NCBI GenBank assembly: GCA_035286365.1
Contig: DATHJZ010000108.1
Coordinates: 1 to 64,000 of the forward strand
Direction of reading: 5' to 3'
DNA: 64,000 bases
Origin: CADEED01 sp035286365
Lineage (GTDB): Bacteria > Pseudomonadota > Gammaproteobacteria > Steroidobacterales > Steroidobacteraceae
The translations under genes were made by a program, and so were the position numbers. This document shows positions 51,943 to 62,687 of this stretch, in pieces (within the stretch, counting starts at the first letter, position 1; every line of letters starts with the position of its first letter). The notes beneath the pieces were generated by a model. That model saw only the letters and a program-made list of their open reading frames with translations. It was not told the DNA's origin and made no database searches.

Positions 51943-53181
51943 ATGAATCCCCGTTCGCCTGCGCTGCAGGCGTTGAGTCAGCCCGACTTCGCACGCTACG
52001 CCTTCGGCCGTCTGGCCGGCACCCTGGCCTGGCAGATGATCAATGTCGTGGTCGGTTTCCAGGTGTGGAAACTCACGCGCGACCCACTCGACCTCGGGTT
52101 CATCGGACTCGCGCAGTTCCTGCCGTTCCTCGCACTGGTGCTGCCGGGCGGGCAGCTCGCCGACCGCTTCGACCGGCGCACCATCATCGCGTGCGCGTAC
52201 ACCGCGGAACTGACCGGCGCCGCGATCCTGCTGTGGTTCACCCTTTCCGGCAGCACGCATGTCAACGTCGTGTTCGGCGCCGTGATGTTGTTAGGCATCG
52301 CGCGCGCGTTCTGGGCGCCTGCGGGACAGGCGATGACGCCAAATCTCGTGCCCAAGCACCTGTTGCCTGCCGCCGTGACGGTCAACGCCGTGTTGTTCCA
52401 GGTGGGCGTGGTCGCCGGCCCTTCGATCGGCGGCGTGCTCGCGATCTTCGGCTACCACGTGGTGTACGGCATTGCGTGCGCGCTGCTGGCATTCACCGTG
52501 CTGATGGTGGCAAACGTGCGCCCGGTGTTGCCGCAGCCCTCGCAGGGCCCGGCCACGCAATGGCGCTGGCACAACGTGCTCGACGGTTTCCGCTTCGTGG
52601 TCTCGAAGAAGCCGTTGCTAGGCGCGATCTCGCTGGATCTGTTCGCGGTGCTGTTCGGCGGCGCGACCGCGCTGTTGCCGGTGTTCGCCACCGACATCCT
52701 GCACGTGGACAGTGCGGGCCTCGGTCTGTTGCGCGCCGCGCCGGGAGTGGGCGCCGCCATCGTCGCGCTGTCGCTGAGTTTGCGCGCCATCGAGCGACAC
52801 GCCGGCCGCTGGATGTTTGGCGGCGTCGTGGTGTTCGGCGTTGCCACGATCACGTTCGGCCTCTCGACCAATTTCTGGCTGTCCCTGTTCGTGCTCGCCT
52901 TGTTAGGCGCCGGCGACATGGTCAGCGTCTTCGTGCGACAGCTGCTGGTGCAGCTCGAAACGCCCGATGCGATCCGCGGCCGCGTCAGCGCGGTGAATTC
53001 CATGTTCATCGGCGCGTCGAACGAGCTCGGCGAATTCGAGTCGGGCGTGACCGCGAAGTGGTTCGGCACGGTGCGTGCGGTGGTGCTCGGTGGCTTCGCC
53101 ACGCTCATCGTGGTCGGCTCCTACATGAAAATTTTCCCCGAGCTGCGCAAGCTGGATCGCTTCCCCGAACCGCGGCATTGA
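51943..53181 (+). CDS. MFS transporter, EntS-like
   Basis: A 412-residue major facilitator transporter with about twelve membrane helices, of the DHA3/EntS-type group of drug and siderophore exporters. Family features are QPDFARYAFGRLAGTLAWQMINVVVGFQVW at the N-terminus, the A-loop motif GGQLADRFDRRTIIA, the motif B-like ARAFWAPAGQAMTPNLVP, and ETPDAIRGRVSAVNSMFIGASNELGEFESG. Preferred start ATG 51943; the frame is open upstream but only as a shadow of the divergent DUF885 gene. Substrate unknown. Confidence 0.9.
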   Translation: MNPRSPALQALSQPDFARYAFGRLAGTLAWQMINVVVGFQVWKLTRDPLDLGFIGLAQFLPFLALVLPGGQLADRFDRRTIIACAYTAELTGAAILLWFTLSGSTHVNVVFGAVMLLGIARAFWAPAGQAMTPNLVPKHLLPAAVTVNAVLFQVGVVAGPSIGGVLAIFGYHVVYGIACALLAFTVLMVANVRPVLPQPSQGPATQWRWHNVLDGFRFVVSKKPLLGAISLDLFAVLFGGATALLPVFATDILHVDSAGLGLLRAAPGVGAAIVALSLSLRAIERHAGRWMFGGVVVFGVATITFGLSTNFWLSLFVLALLGAGDMVSVFVRQLLVQLETPDAIRGRVSAVNSMFIGASNELGEFESGVTAKWFGTVRAVVLGGFATLIVVGSYMKIFPELRKLDRFPEPRH

Positions 53182-53253
53182 GGAGGTCGGTGCCCCAGCA
53201 CCAACTTCTCCATACAGTTCCCCGCTGCTCATCGAACTGGATTTACTCGCGAC

Positions 53254-53269
53254 CTGTATATAAATACAG
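53254..53269. promoter_or_regulatory. LexA (SOS) box upstream of the radical SAM gene
   Basis: CTGTATATAAATACAG is a perfect 16-base match to CTGT-N8-ACAG with an AT-rich core, the gammaproteobacterial LexA operator. It ends seven bases before the ATG at 53277, covering the promoter/leader of the radical SAM gene. No other good LexA box was seen in the window. SOS induction is therefore expected for this gene alone. Confidence 0.85.
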
Positions 53270-53276
53270 TTCACGC

Positions 53277-54350
53277 ATGGCAGGCGCAATCAAGGGCCGG
53301 GGTGCGTTGTCACAGCCTCCCGGCAGATTCGACAAGCTGACACAAACGCTCGAGCACGACGGCTGGTACGAAGAGGAACAGCCCGACAAGCGCGAGACCG
53401 TCGTGCTGCCCGAACCAGCGCGTACGGTGATCAGTCGCAACAAGTCGCCCGATATCTTTTTCCAGGCCTCGATCAACCCGTATCGCGGCTGCGAACATGG
53501 CTGTGTTTATTGCTTCGCCCGTCCGAGCCACGCCTACGTCGGGCTCTCTCCCGGCCTCGATTTCGAAACCAAGCTGTTCTACAAGGCCGACGCCGCAAGA
53601 GTGCTCGAGGGTGAGCTCGCCGCGACCAAGTACAAATGCGTACCCATCATGCTGGGCGCGAACACCGACCCTTACCAGCCGCTGGAGAAAACTCTCAAAG
53701 TCACCCGTTCGCTGCTCGAAGTGCTGTTGCGCTGCAAGCACCCGGTAACGATTACAACGAAAGGAGCGCTGGTGGCGCGCGATGTCGATCTGCTGGCCCA
53801 GTTCGCGCGCGACGGACTCACGCGGGTGATGTTCAGCATCCCGACCCTCAACAACGACATGAAGCGCGTGCTCGAACCGCGCGCGGCGGCGGCCGGTGCA
53901 CGGCTCAAGGCGATGCGCGTGCTGGCGGAGGCCGGCGTGCCGGTGGGCGTGCTGGTCGCGCCCATCATTCCGGTACTCACCGAACACGAGATCGAGGCGG
54001 TCCTCGAAGCCAGCCGGGAGGCCGGCGCGACGCACGCCGGCTACACGGTGCTGCGCCTGCCGTGGGAAGTGAAAGACCTGTTCCGCGAGTGGCTGGCGGA
54101 GCATTTCCCCGAGCGCGCCGCGCACGTCATGTCGATCGTGCGCAGCATGCACGGCGAACGCGACAATGATCCCGACTTCGGGACTCGCATGCATGCGACC
54201 GGTCCCGTGGCGCAGCTGATCCGCCAGCGCTTCCAACTCGCAGCCCGGCGCTTAGGTTTCGTCTCAGATCGGAGAAATGTGCTGCCGACGAATCTTTTTC
54301 AGCCTCCCCGGCGTACTCACCCACAGATGACCCTGGACTTGCCTTTGTAA
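53277..54350 (+). CDS. PA0069-family radical SAM protein, SOS-controlled
   Basis: A 357-residue radical S-adenosylmethionine enzyme. The iron-sulfur motif is CEHGCVYC (C-x3-C-x2-C) in NPYRGCEHGCVYCFARPSHAY, and the SAM-binding GANTDPYQPLE and TITTKGALV blocks follow. The family (PA0069 in Pseudomonas) is related in its core to spore photoproduct lyases and is LexA-controlled in P. aeruginosa according to published regulon studies. The box just upstream supports the same here. A DNA repair or nucleic-acid modification role is the leading guess, unproven. Start ATG 53277; the frame is open upstream across the MFS gene, but without sensible protein. Confidence 0.9.
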   Translation: MAGAIKGRGALSQPPGRFDKLTQTLEHDGWYEEEQPDKRETVVLPEPARTVISRNKSPDIFFQASINPYRGCEHGCVYCFARPSHAYVGLSPGLDFETKLFYKADAARVLEGELAATKYKCVPIMLGANTDPYQPLEKTLKVTRSLLEVLLRCKHPVTITTKGALVARDVDLLAQFARDGLTRVMFSIPTLNNDMKRVLEPRAAAAGARLKAMRVLAEAGVPVGVLVAPIIPVLTEHEIEAVLEASREAGATHAGYTVLRLPWEVKDLFREWLAEHFPERAAHVMSIVRSMHGERDNDPDFGTRMHATGPVAQLIRQRFQLAARRLGFVSDRRNVLPTNLFQPPRRTHPQMTLDLPL

Positions 54351-54405
54351 CTTTGTGTGCGCGCGTTAAGTTGGGAACCCCGATGCAGCGCGCGAGGTCA
54401 CAAAG
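54351..54405. terminator. Imperfect hairpin after the radical SAM gene
   Basis: CTTTGTG (54351-54357), followed by GCGCGC (54359-54364), can pair with GCGCGC (54388-54393) and CACAAAG (54399-54405), with unequal bulges between the two stem parts. It begins directly at the stop codon of the radical SAM gene. There is no T run, so it may stabilise the mRNA end or terminate weakly. Confidence 0.4.
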
Positions 54406-54475
54406 TGACGATGCTGCGACGTGGCATACTCGCTGCGCCCATCGACATCCCCGCATCCGCACTGGGAGAAGGTCC

Positions 54476-55159
54476 ATGAACAGCGCAGTCCGCATGAGCA
54501 CCGCGTGCCTGGGAGTGCTTTTGGCAAGCGGTTGCATGCAGGCGCGCATCGAAGAATCGCGCGAAATGGCCACGCCCATCGCCAAGGGCGAGCGAATCGT
54601 CATCCTCGCCAAACCCCAGATCGAAGGCGCCGGCGCCGAAGACGATTTCATGGATTGCATCGGCAATGGATTGAACGGTGGCCGCCACGGAGTTGCAGTC
54701 CACGACAACAACGATTTCGTCGACCAGATGTTTCCGTGGTTTGAGCCCAGCACCGCGCCCGGCAGGCCCGAGGCAATGAGCGCCTTGCTCGCCCGGCCCG
54801 GTGTGGCCGAGCAGGTTACGAAGACCGGCGTGCGTTATGTAGTGTGGCTCGACGGCAGCACCCGCAAGACCGACGGCGGCGGCTCGCTCGCCTGCGGCGC
54901 GGCGCCCGGTGGGGCGGGCTGCATCGGCTTCGGCTGGTGGGAGAAGGAGTCCAACTACGAAGCGACGATCTGGGATTTGAAACAGGCCAAGTCGGCGGGT
55001 AGCGTCGGCACCAACGTCACCGGAACTTCCGCCATCGTGGGGGCCATTGTTCCTTTGCCATTCATCGCGCGCGTACAGGCCACTGCATGCAATCGCATGT
55101 CCAACCAGCTGCGCAGCTTTTTCTCGGGAACCGACGGTCAACCCGCCGGTACCCACTAA
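54476..55159 (+). CDS. Lipoprotein of unknown function, first gene of kinase cluster
   Basis: A 227-residue lipoprotein; the signal ends LLASGC (Cys20). A first domain starts GERIVILAKPQIEGAG and resembles the ligand-free N-terminal alpha/beta fold of TolB/CsgG-like periplasmic proteins only loosely. A Gly/Cys-rich hairpin GGSLACGAAPGGAGCIGFGWW is followed by NYEATIWDLKQAKSAG (a beta strand pair) and a short hydrophobic stretch VGAIVPLPFIA. The ATG at 54476 has AGAAGG upstream. No family recognised with confidence. It starts a run of seven closely spaced same-strand genes. Envelope location and neighbours suggest a structural or sensory part of the kinase system. Confidence 0.65.
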   Translation: MNSAVRMSTACLGVLLASGCMQARIEESREMATPIAKGERIVILAKPQIEGAGAEDDFMDCIGNGLNGGRHGVAVHDNNDFVDQMFPWFEPSTAPGRPEAMSALLARPGVAEQVTKTGVRYVVWLDGSTRKTDGGGSLACGAAPGGAGCIGFGWWEKESNYEATIWDLKQAKSAGSVGTNVTGTSAIVGAIVPLPFIARVQATACNRMSNQLRSFFSGTDGQPAGTH

Positions 55160-55182
55160 ATACGAATCTGCAGGAGGTTCGA

Positions 55183-56097
55183 ATGCGCACCTTTAATCTG
55201 ATCAGCGTTGCCCTCGCGGCAGCGGTGCTCGCGGGCTGCGCTTCAACCGGTGGCGGCGGCGGCGGTGGCGGAATGCCGAGTCCTCCCTCCGGCGGCGGCG
55301 GAATGCCGGGCGGCGGCGGCGGGGGCGACAGCGGTGGTATGCCCAGCGGCGGTGGCGGAATGCCGGGTGGAATGCCCGGTGGCGACAGCGGCGGCATGCC
55401 GGGTGGCAGCAGCGGAATGCCCGGCGGCAGCAGTGGCCTGCCCGGTCTTCCCGGCGAAGGTGGCGCCACTCCATCCGTCCCCAGTCTTCCCGGTGAATCC
55501 GGTGACGGCAAATCGGGCGATTCCAGCAGCGGAAATAGTTCAGAGAGCGGCGGATCGAGTGGTGGCGCCGGCAAGGACGGCAAGGATGGCAAGTCTGGCA
55601 GCGCAAGCACCGAAGGTCCCGGTGGCGCGCAGACCTCCGAGGAGCGTCGTCAGTCCGGTGAAAAAAGTCTCGACGACTCGCTCGGCGATTTCGACAAGAC
55701 ATTGAAGAAAGAACAGGAGCGCGTGGCGAAAGAGCGCGACGCGAAGGGCCAGGGCAGCGCGGATGGCGAGGGCCAGGACGGCTCAGGCGCTTCGGGCACC
55801 GGCGAATCGGGCGCGGGCGGCAGCCCCGGTGGCCGCGAAGGCGATCTCAAATCGGAAGGCGGCAGCTCCGGCACCTCCGGCGACAAGAATTCGGGCGAGA
55901 GCAGTTCGAACGCGTCTAACAAGAGTGGCAAGTCCATCGGTGGTGGTGGCGGTGGTGGCGGCGGTCCGCAGACCAGCGGCAACGACGACGACATCGTCGC
56001 GCGGCGCCTGCGCAAGGCTGCCGAAGAGGAAACCGATCCGGAGCTGAAAGATCGTCTCTGGAAGGAATACAACGAGTACAAGAAGTCGGCGAAATGA
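55183..56097 (+). CDS. Gly/Ser-rich repeat lipoprotein
   Basis: A 304-residue lipoprotein (signal ending AAVLAGC, Cys19) of strikingly low complexity. Residues 24-120 are (G)n-M-P-x repeats: GGGMPSPPSGGGGMPGG, GGMPGGMPGG, SSGMPGGSSGLPGLPGEGG. Residues 120-275 are Ser/Gly/Asp/Lys/Glu repeats. A charged C-terminal helix (DDDIVARRLRKAAEEETDPELKDRLWKEYNEYKKSAK, split here by function) is the only structured-looking part. An AGGAGG ribosome site precedes the ATG at 55183. Probably an extended envelope tether or filler; the final helix may be the contact surface. Unlikely to be an artefact: base composition, start site and spacing to both neighbours are gene-like. Confidence 0.7.
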   Translation: MRTFNLISVALAAAVLAGCASTGGGGGGGGMPSPPSGGGGMPGGGGGGDSGGMPSGGGGMPGGMPGGDSGGMPGGSSGMPGGSSGLPGLPGEGGATPSVPSLPGESGDGKSGDSSSGNSSESGGSSGGAGKDGKDGKSGSASTEGPGGAQTSEERRQSGEKSLDDSLGDFDKTLKKEQERVAKERDAKGQGSADGEGQDGSGASGTGESGAGGSPGGREGDLKSEGGSSGTSGDKNSGESSSNASNKSGKSIGGGGGGGGGPQTSGNDDDIVARRLRKAAEEETDPELKDRLWKEYNEYKKSAK

Positions 56098-56115
56098 AGA
56101 GCTCGAGGTGACGTC

Positions 56116-57411
56116 ATGACCAACAAACTTCTTGCAGGAGCAGTGCTCGCAGCCTCGATGTTGCTGACCGCATGCGTCACCAGCGAAACCAAGCCCATCC
56201 AGAAGGTCGTGCCCAAGCAGGCTACCGTGCACATTCCGGAGGCCGAGCTGCTGGACGTTGGAATACGCGTGTTCGACCCGGGCATTCCGAAGAACATCGA
56301 AGGCGATGATGAAGCCCTCGCCAAGAAGCGCATCTATCCCGATCTGCGCAAGGCTGAAGCGCGCTACATCCCCACGCTGCTGCGCGAGACGCTCGAGTCC
56401 ACCGCGCAGTGGGGCGCCGTACGCGTCATTCCGGCCAGTGCCGAATTCGTCGACGTCATCGTCACCGGGCAACTCATCGACTCCAATGGCGGCTTCCTCG
56501 CCGTCGACGTCTCCGCGACGGACGCCGCGGGCCGCGTCTGGATCAAGGACAAGCGCTACAGCAGCCTGGTCGACCTCGGCGCCTACAAGACCACCGCGTC
56601 GATGAAGGCGCGCGATCCGTTCCAGAACGTCTACTCCGAAATCGCCAACGACCTCGTGCTCGCGCGCGACGCGCTCACGGCGCTCGATCGCGAAAACATC
56701 CGCAAGGTCGCCTCCTTGAGGTTCGCCGCGGATCTCGCGCCGGAAGCCATGGCGGGCATGACGGCGAAGGATGCAAAAGGCATCACGCAGGTAGTCAGGC
56801 TGCCGGCCGATGGCGATCCGACGCTGGGCCGCATCGAGAAAATCCGCGAGCGCGATACGGCGGTGGTCGACACCGTCAACGACTACTACGCAAGCTTCCA
56901 CGACTCCATGGAAGACTCCTACGGCAGCTGGCGCCAGACGAGCTTCTCCGAGCTCGAGAAGGAAATGCGCGCCAAATCCAGCGCCCGCACGCGCACCGTG
57001 CTCGGCGCCGCCGCGCTCATCGCCAGCATCTTTGCGCCGAACAGCTGCGGCAGCTACGACTACAACTGCCGCCGCATCGAAAACGCCGCGCGCAGTGCCG
57101 GTACCCTGGGCGGTATTGCCGCGGTCCTCTCGGGCTTGAAGAAATACGCCGATGCACGCGTGCACGCGGATGCGCTGAAGGAGCTCACGCAGAGCTTCCA
57201 GTCCGAAGTCGCACCGCAGGTGGTGGAAGTCGAAGGGCACACGCTGCGCCTGACCGGCACAGCGGAAGATCAGTACCGCGAGTGGCGCAAGCTGCTCAAG
57301 CAGCTCTATCTCGAGGAGACGGGCGCCGCGGCCGCGCCCCCGCCCGTCGCGCCGGCGCCGGTTCCGGCCACCACCACCGCAACCAGCAACGTCAAGCCTC
57401 CATCCAGTTAA
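56116..57411 (+). CDS. Lipoprotein, 431 residues, unknown family
   Basis: A lipoprotein (signal ending SMLLTAC, Cys20). An N-terminal module (about 35-175) runs IPEAELLDVGIRVFDPGIP, PTLLRETLESTAQWGAVRVIPAS, VDVIVTGQLIDSNGGFLAVDVSATDAAG: alternating strands and helices suggest an alpha/beta fold that assembles side by side, as in other outer-membrane lipoprotein families; this is inference. A helical part (about 225-350) with FSELEKEMRAKSSARTRT and a Cys-containing hydrophobic hairpin (FAPNSCGSYDYNC) follows. The end is Ala/Pro-rich. It starts 18 bases after the repeat lipoprotein and ends 24 bases before the kinase gene. Function unknown. Confidence 0.65.
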   Translation: MTNKLLAGAVLAASMLLTACVTSETKPIQKVVPKQATVHIPEAELLDVGIRVFDPGIPKNIEGDDEALAKKRIYPDLRKAEARYIPTLLRETLESTAQWGAVRVIPASAEFVDVIVTGQLIDSNGGFLAVDVSATDAAGRVWIKDKRYSSLVDLGAYKTTASMKARDPFQNVYSEIANDLVLARDALTALDRENIRKVASLRFAADLAPEAMAGMTAKDAKGITQVVRLPADGDPTLGRIEKIRERDTAVVDTVNDYYASFHDSMEDSYGSWRQTSFSELEKEMRAKSSARTRTVLGAAALIASIFAPNSCGSYDYNCRRIENAARSAGTLGGIAAVLSGLKKYADARVHADALKELTQSFQSEVAPQVVEVEGHTLRLTGTAEDQYREWRKLLKQLYLEETGAAAAPPPVAPAPVPATTTATSNVKPPSS

Positions 57412-57435
57412 TAGTTAGTCGCCCCAAGACGACCC

Positions 57436-59820
<2,385 letters not shown>

Positions 59821-59836
59821 AGTTCTGAGAAACGCA

Positions 59837-62281
59837 ATGGAACCCTGGCCCTCATACGACGCCAACATCGTGCTGCGCACCGCGCAGGGCGATTCGCATT
59901 TCGGCGCGCGCGTGGTGGTCGATCCGGGTTCCGGCGCGATGCGTGCCGATCACACCGACGCGCCCTCGCTGGTGGATGCGCTGCCGCTGGCGGGGATCCG
60001 CGCCGTCTCCGGACGCTGGCTGCTGGATGCCGCTTCCAACGGTCACGTGAGCATCAACGGCGTACCCATCGCCGGCGCCCGCATCATCATCGTGGGCGAC
60101 GTCATCACGATTGCGGGCTCGCAACTGCTGGTGGAAGACGCCACGGCGAACAACCTGGCGCTGCGACGCTTCGATCTCGAGGGCACCGAGACATTGCCGC
60201 CCGTCGGCGACAGCGTGCGCGCGGTGCCGCTGCCGGCCGAAGATCTTTCCATTGACATGGGCACGGTGCCCAGCATCGAAGGGTTCGCGGCGCCGCGGGT
60301 TCGCAAGGCGGCGCGTGGCCGCTGGAACTACGCCGCCTGGGTCATGGCCGCCGTGCTGCTCGCCGTGCTCGGGATGTTCGCGCTACTGCAGCCGATCGCG
60401 CTCGACCTGCAGCCCGCCGATGCCAAGGTCACTTCGGTGGGCGGCTTCTCCTGGCAATCGGCGTCGAGCGTGTTCGTGCTGCCGGGCGATCACAAGCTGC
60501 GCGCGTCGCGCGCGGGATACATCCCGGCCGACGTGCGCGTGAAGGTGGGCGGGCCGGTGCAGGCACACGCGTTGATCCACCTCGTCAAACTACCCGGCAA
60601 GCTCGAGGTGGATACCGGCGGCGTGGCCGCGGAAATTTCCGCCGACGGCGCGCGCCTCGGGCGGGTGCCGGGCACGGTCGACGTGCCGGCGGGCGAGCGC
60701 ACGCTCACGTTCAAGGCGCCGCGCTATCTCGATCACGTGCAGCGCCTGCTCGTCGAAGGCGGCGGCAAGAAGCAGGATCTCAAGATCTCGCTCAAGCCGA
60801 ATTTCGCGGTCGTCACTCTTTCCTCCGTGCCGAACGGCGCGCAGATCGAGGTGGACGGCAAGTCGGCCGGAGTGACTCCGGCAAAAGTCGAGATGGATTC
60901 GGGCATTCGCCGCGTGCAGGTTTCCGCGCCGGGATTGCGCCTGTGGACGTCGAGCGTGGTGGTGAACGCCGGCGTGCCGCAGACGATCGGGCCGATCGAA
61001 CTCGGCGCGGCCGATGCGCGCGTCACCGTGCGCTCGGTGCCCTCGGGCGCGCAGGTCACGACCGGCGGCAGTTTCCGCGGCATCACCCCGGTGACTATCG
61101 ATCTGTCGCCCGGCGTTTCGCACGCCGTGAGCGTCGCGCGCGCCGGCTACGCGCCGTGGACGCGCGAGATCGCAGCCGTTGCCGGCCAGGAATCCACACT
61201 CGACGCGCGCCTCGCGGCGCTGCTGGTCGACGTGCGCGTGCAGGGCGAGCCGGCCGACGCCGAGGTGTTCGTGAACGGCGATTCGCGCGGCAAGGCGCCG
61301 GTGTCGTTGCAGCTGCCCGCGAGCCGCTGGCGCATCGAAGTGCGCAAGGAAGGCTTCAACGCCTTCGCCACCGACCTGGTGCTCGCACCCGGCATCGCGC
61401 GCACGTTCGACTACAAGCTGGTGAACCCGAAGGACGTCGTCGGCAACTCGCCCGCGAAACTCACCACCAAATCGGGCATCAAACTACTCATCGTGTCCGG
61501 CGGCACCTACCAGGCGGGCAGCGACCGGCGCGAGCAGGGCCGCAGGCCGAACGAGGGTGCGCACAAGGTCACGCTGCTGCGTCCGTTCTACCTGGGCGAG
61601 CGCGAGGTCACCAACGCGCAGTTCCGCCAGTTCCGCGCCACGCACAACTCCGGCGCGGTCGGCAACGTTTCGCTCGATCTCGACAAGCAACCCGTGTCGC
61701 GCGTCACCTGGGAAGAAGCGGCCGAGTTCTGCAACTGGCTGTCGGGCGAAGAAGGCCTGCCGCCGGCCTACCAGGGCAGCGCCGACAGCGGCTTCACCTT
61801 GATCGTCCCGGTGACCACCGGCTTCCGCCTGCCCACCGAAGGCGAGTGGGAATTCGTGGCGCGCGCCGCGAGCACCGGCAAGCCGCTGAAGTACCCCTGG
61901 GGCAACGATCTGCCGGTCGTGTCGGGCACCGCCAACTTCGGCGGCAGCGAGGCGGCCGAACTACTCGGCGCCGCGCTTGCCGGTCACCGGGACGAATTCC
62001 CGGCCGTGGCTGCGCCGGCCCTGTTCCCGCCCAATGCACTCGGCTTCTACGACCTTGCCGGCAACGTCTCGGAGTGGGTCACCGATAAATATCTGTCGTT
62101 CGTCGCCTCGACAGCCGTGACCGACCCGCTCGGTCCGGCCGACAGCAAGGGCCACGCGTACCGCGGCTCGAACTGGCGTTCGGTGAGCACCACCGAACTG
62201 CGGTTCCCGTGGCGCGAAGGCTCGGCGGAAGCGAGCGACGTGATCGGCTTCCGCGTCGCGCGTTACGTGGCGCCGGAATAG
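59837..62281 (+). CDS. FHA-like/PEGA/FGE-like single-pass membrane protein
   Basis: An 814-residue protein in four parts. The N-terminal cytoplasmic part (about 1-115) resembles a degenerate FHA fold (SNGHVSINGVPIAGARIIIVGDVITIAG). A membrane helix follows at about 165-190 (AAWVMAAVLLAVLGMFALLQP). Several PEGA-like beta repeats (about 190-535) are marked by SSVPNGAQIEVDGKSAGVTP, SVPSGAQVTTGGSFRGITP and GEPADAEVFVNGDSRGKAP. The C-terminal part (about 550-814) is an FGE/sulfatase-modifying-factor-like domain (LGEREVTNAQFRQF, RLPTEGEWEFVARA, FYDLAGNVSEWV, YRGSNW). The FGE catalytic cysteines are absent (RGSNWRSV where Cys would stand), so it is likely a binding domain. Starts 17 bases after the kinase stop. 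Confidence 0.85.
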   Translation: MEPWPSYDANIVLRTAQGDSHFGARVVVDPGSGAMRADHTDAPSLVDALPLAGIRAVSGRWLLDAASNGHVSINGVPIAGARIIIVGDVITIAGSQLLVEDATANNLALRRFDLEGTETLPPVGDSVRAVPLPAEDLSIDMGTVPSIEGFAAPRVRKAARGRWNYAAWVMAAVLLAVLGMFALLQPIALDLQPADAKVTSVGGFSWQSASSVFVLPGDHKLRASRAGYIPADVRVKVGGPVQAHALIHLVKLPGKLEVDTGGVAAEISADGARLGRVPGTVDVPAGERTLTFKAPRYLDHVQRLLVEGGGKKQDLKISLKPNFAVVTLSSVPNGAQIEVDGKSAGVTPAKVEMDSGIRRVQVSAPGLRLWTSSVVVNAGVPQTIGPIELGAADARVTVRSVPSGAQVTTGGSFRGITPVTIDLSPGVSHAVSVARAGYAPWTREIAAVAGQESTLDARLAALLVDVRVQGEPADAEVFVNGDSRGKAPVSLQLPASRWRIEVRKEGFNAFATDLVLAPGIARTFDYKLVNPKDVVGNSPAKLTTKSGIKLLIVSGGTYQAGSDRREQGRRPNEGAHKVTLLRPFYLGEREVTNAQFRQFRATHNSGAVGNVSLDLDKQPVSRVTWEEAAEFCNWLSGEEGLPPAYQGSADSGFTLIVPVTTGFRLPTEGEWEFVARAASTGKPLKYPWGNDLPVVSGTANFGGSEAAELLGAALAGHRDEFPAVAAPALFPPNALGFYDLAGNVSEWVTDKYLSFVASTAVTDPLGPADSKGHAYRGSNWRSVSTTELRFPWREGSAEASDVIGFRVARYVAPE

Positions 62282-62290
62282 GAGTCGTCT

Positions 62291-62665
62291 ATGCGCAATA
62301 TTCTTTTCAGCCTGTTCGCGATCGGCGTTGCCGCGACTGCCGCCATGATGGCCACCACCGCGATGCTCAATGCGCCGCATCGCACCGCCGCTGTCACCAC
62401 CATGCCTGCGGCCAACGTGGATGCGCCGAAGCCCGCGGAAACTCCGCCGGCCGTACCGCCGAGCGGCACACCCGCGCCGCCGGGCGGCACACCGGATGCG
62501 GGCAAGCCCGCGACGGCGGGCGGCGCTGCCGCGCCGGGCACCGACGCGGCCAAAGCAGACGAAGGCGAGGACAAAGACCCCTACGAAGGCATCGCTCCCG
62601 AGGAGCTGCCGCCCGATCTGCAATACAACGCCGATTCGAGCGTCAGTTTTCCGACCAACATCTGA
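62291..62665 (+). CDS. Small exported Pro/Ala-rich protein
   Basis: A 124-residue protein: a hydrophobic N-terminal helix (NILFSLFAIGVAATAAMMATTAML) acts as signal peptide or anchor. It is followed by a Pro/Ala/Gly linker (APKPAETPPAVPPSGTPAPPGG) and a short acidic end (DEGEDKDPYEGIAPEELPPDLQYN) that is the likely functional piece. It starts 10 bases after the FGE-like gene, so it is certainly part of the same transcript. No family recognised; it may tether its acidic tail in the periplasm as an adaptor. Confidence 0.65.
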   Translation: MRNILFSLFAIGVAATAAMMATTAMLNAPHRTAAVTTMPAANVDAPKPAETPPAVPPSGTPAPPGGTPDAGKPATAGGAAAPGTDAAKADEGEDKDPYEGIAPEELPPDLQYNADSSVSFPTNI

Positions 62666-62687
62666 TTCCAGAAACTAACTACACACC

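Noticed and set aside
51903..53276. In-frame extension upstream of the radical SAM protein
   Set aside because: The frame stays open across the MFS transporter gene, but that sequence is an Arg-rich shadow. The LexA box and the family start both place translation at 53277.
55240..55440. Gly-rich repeats read as a CRISPR or minisatellite
   Set aside because: The repeats are codon-periodic, in frame with a lipoprotein signal, and irregular in length with no spacers.
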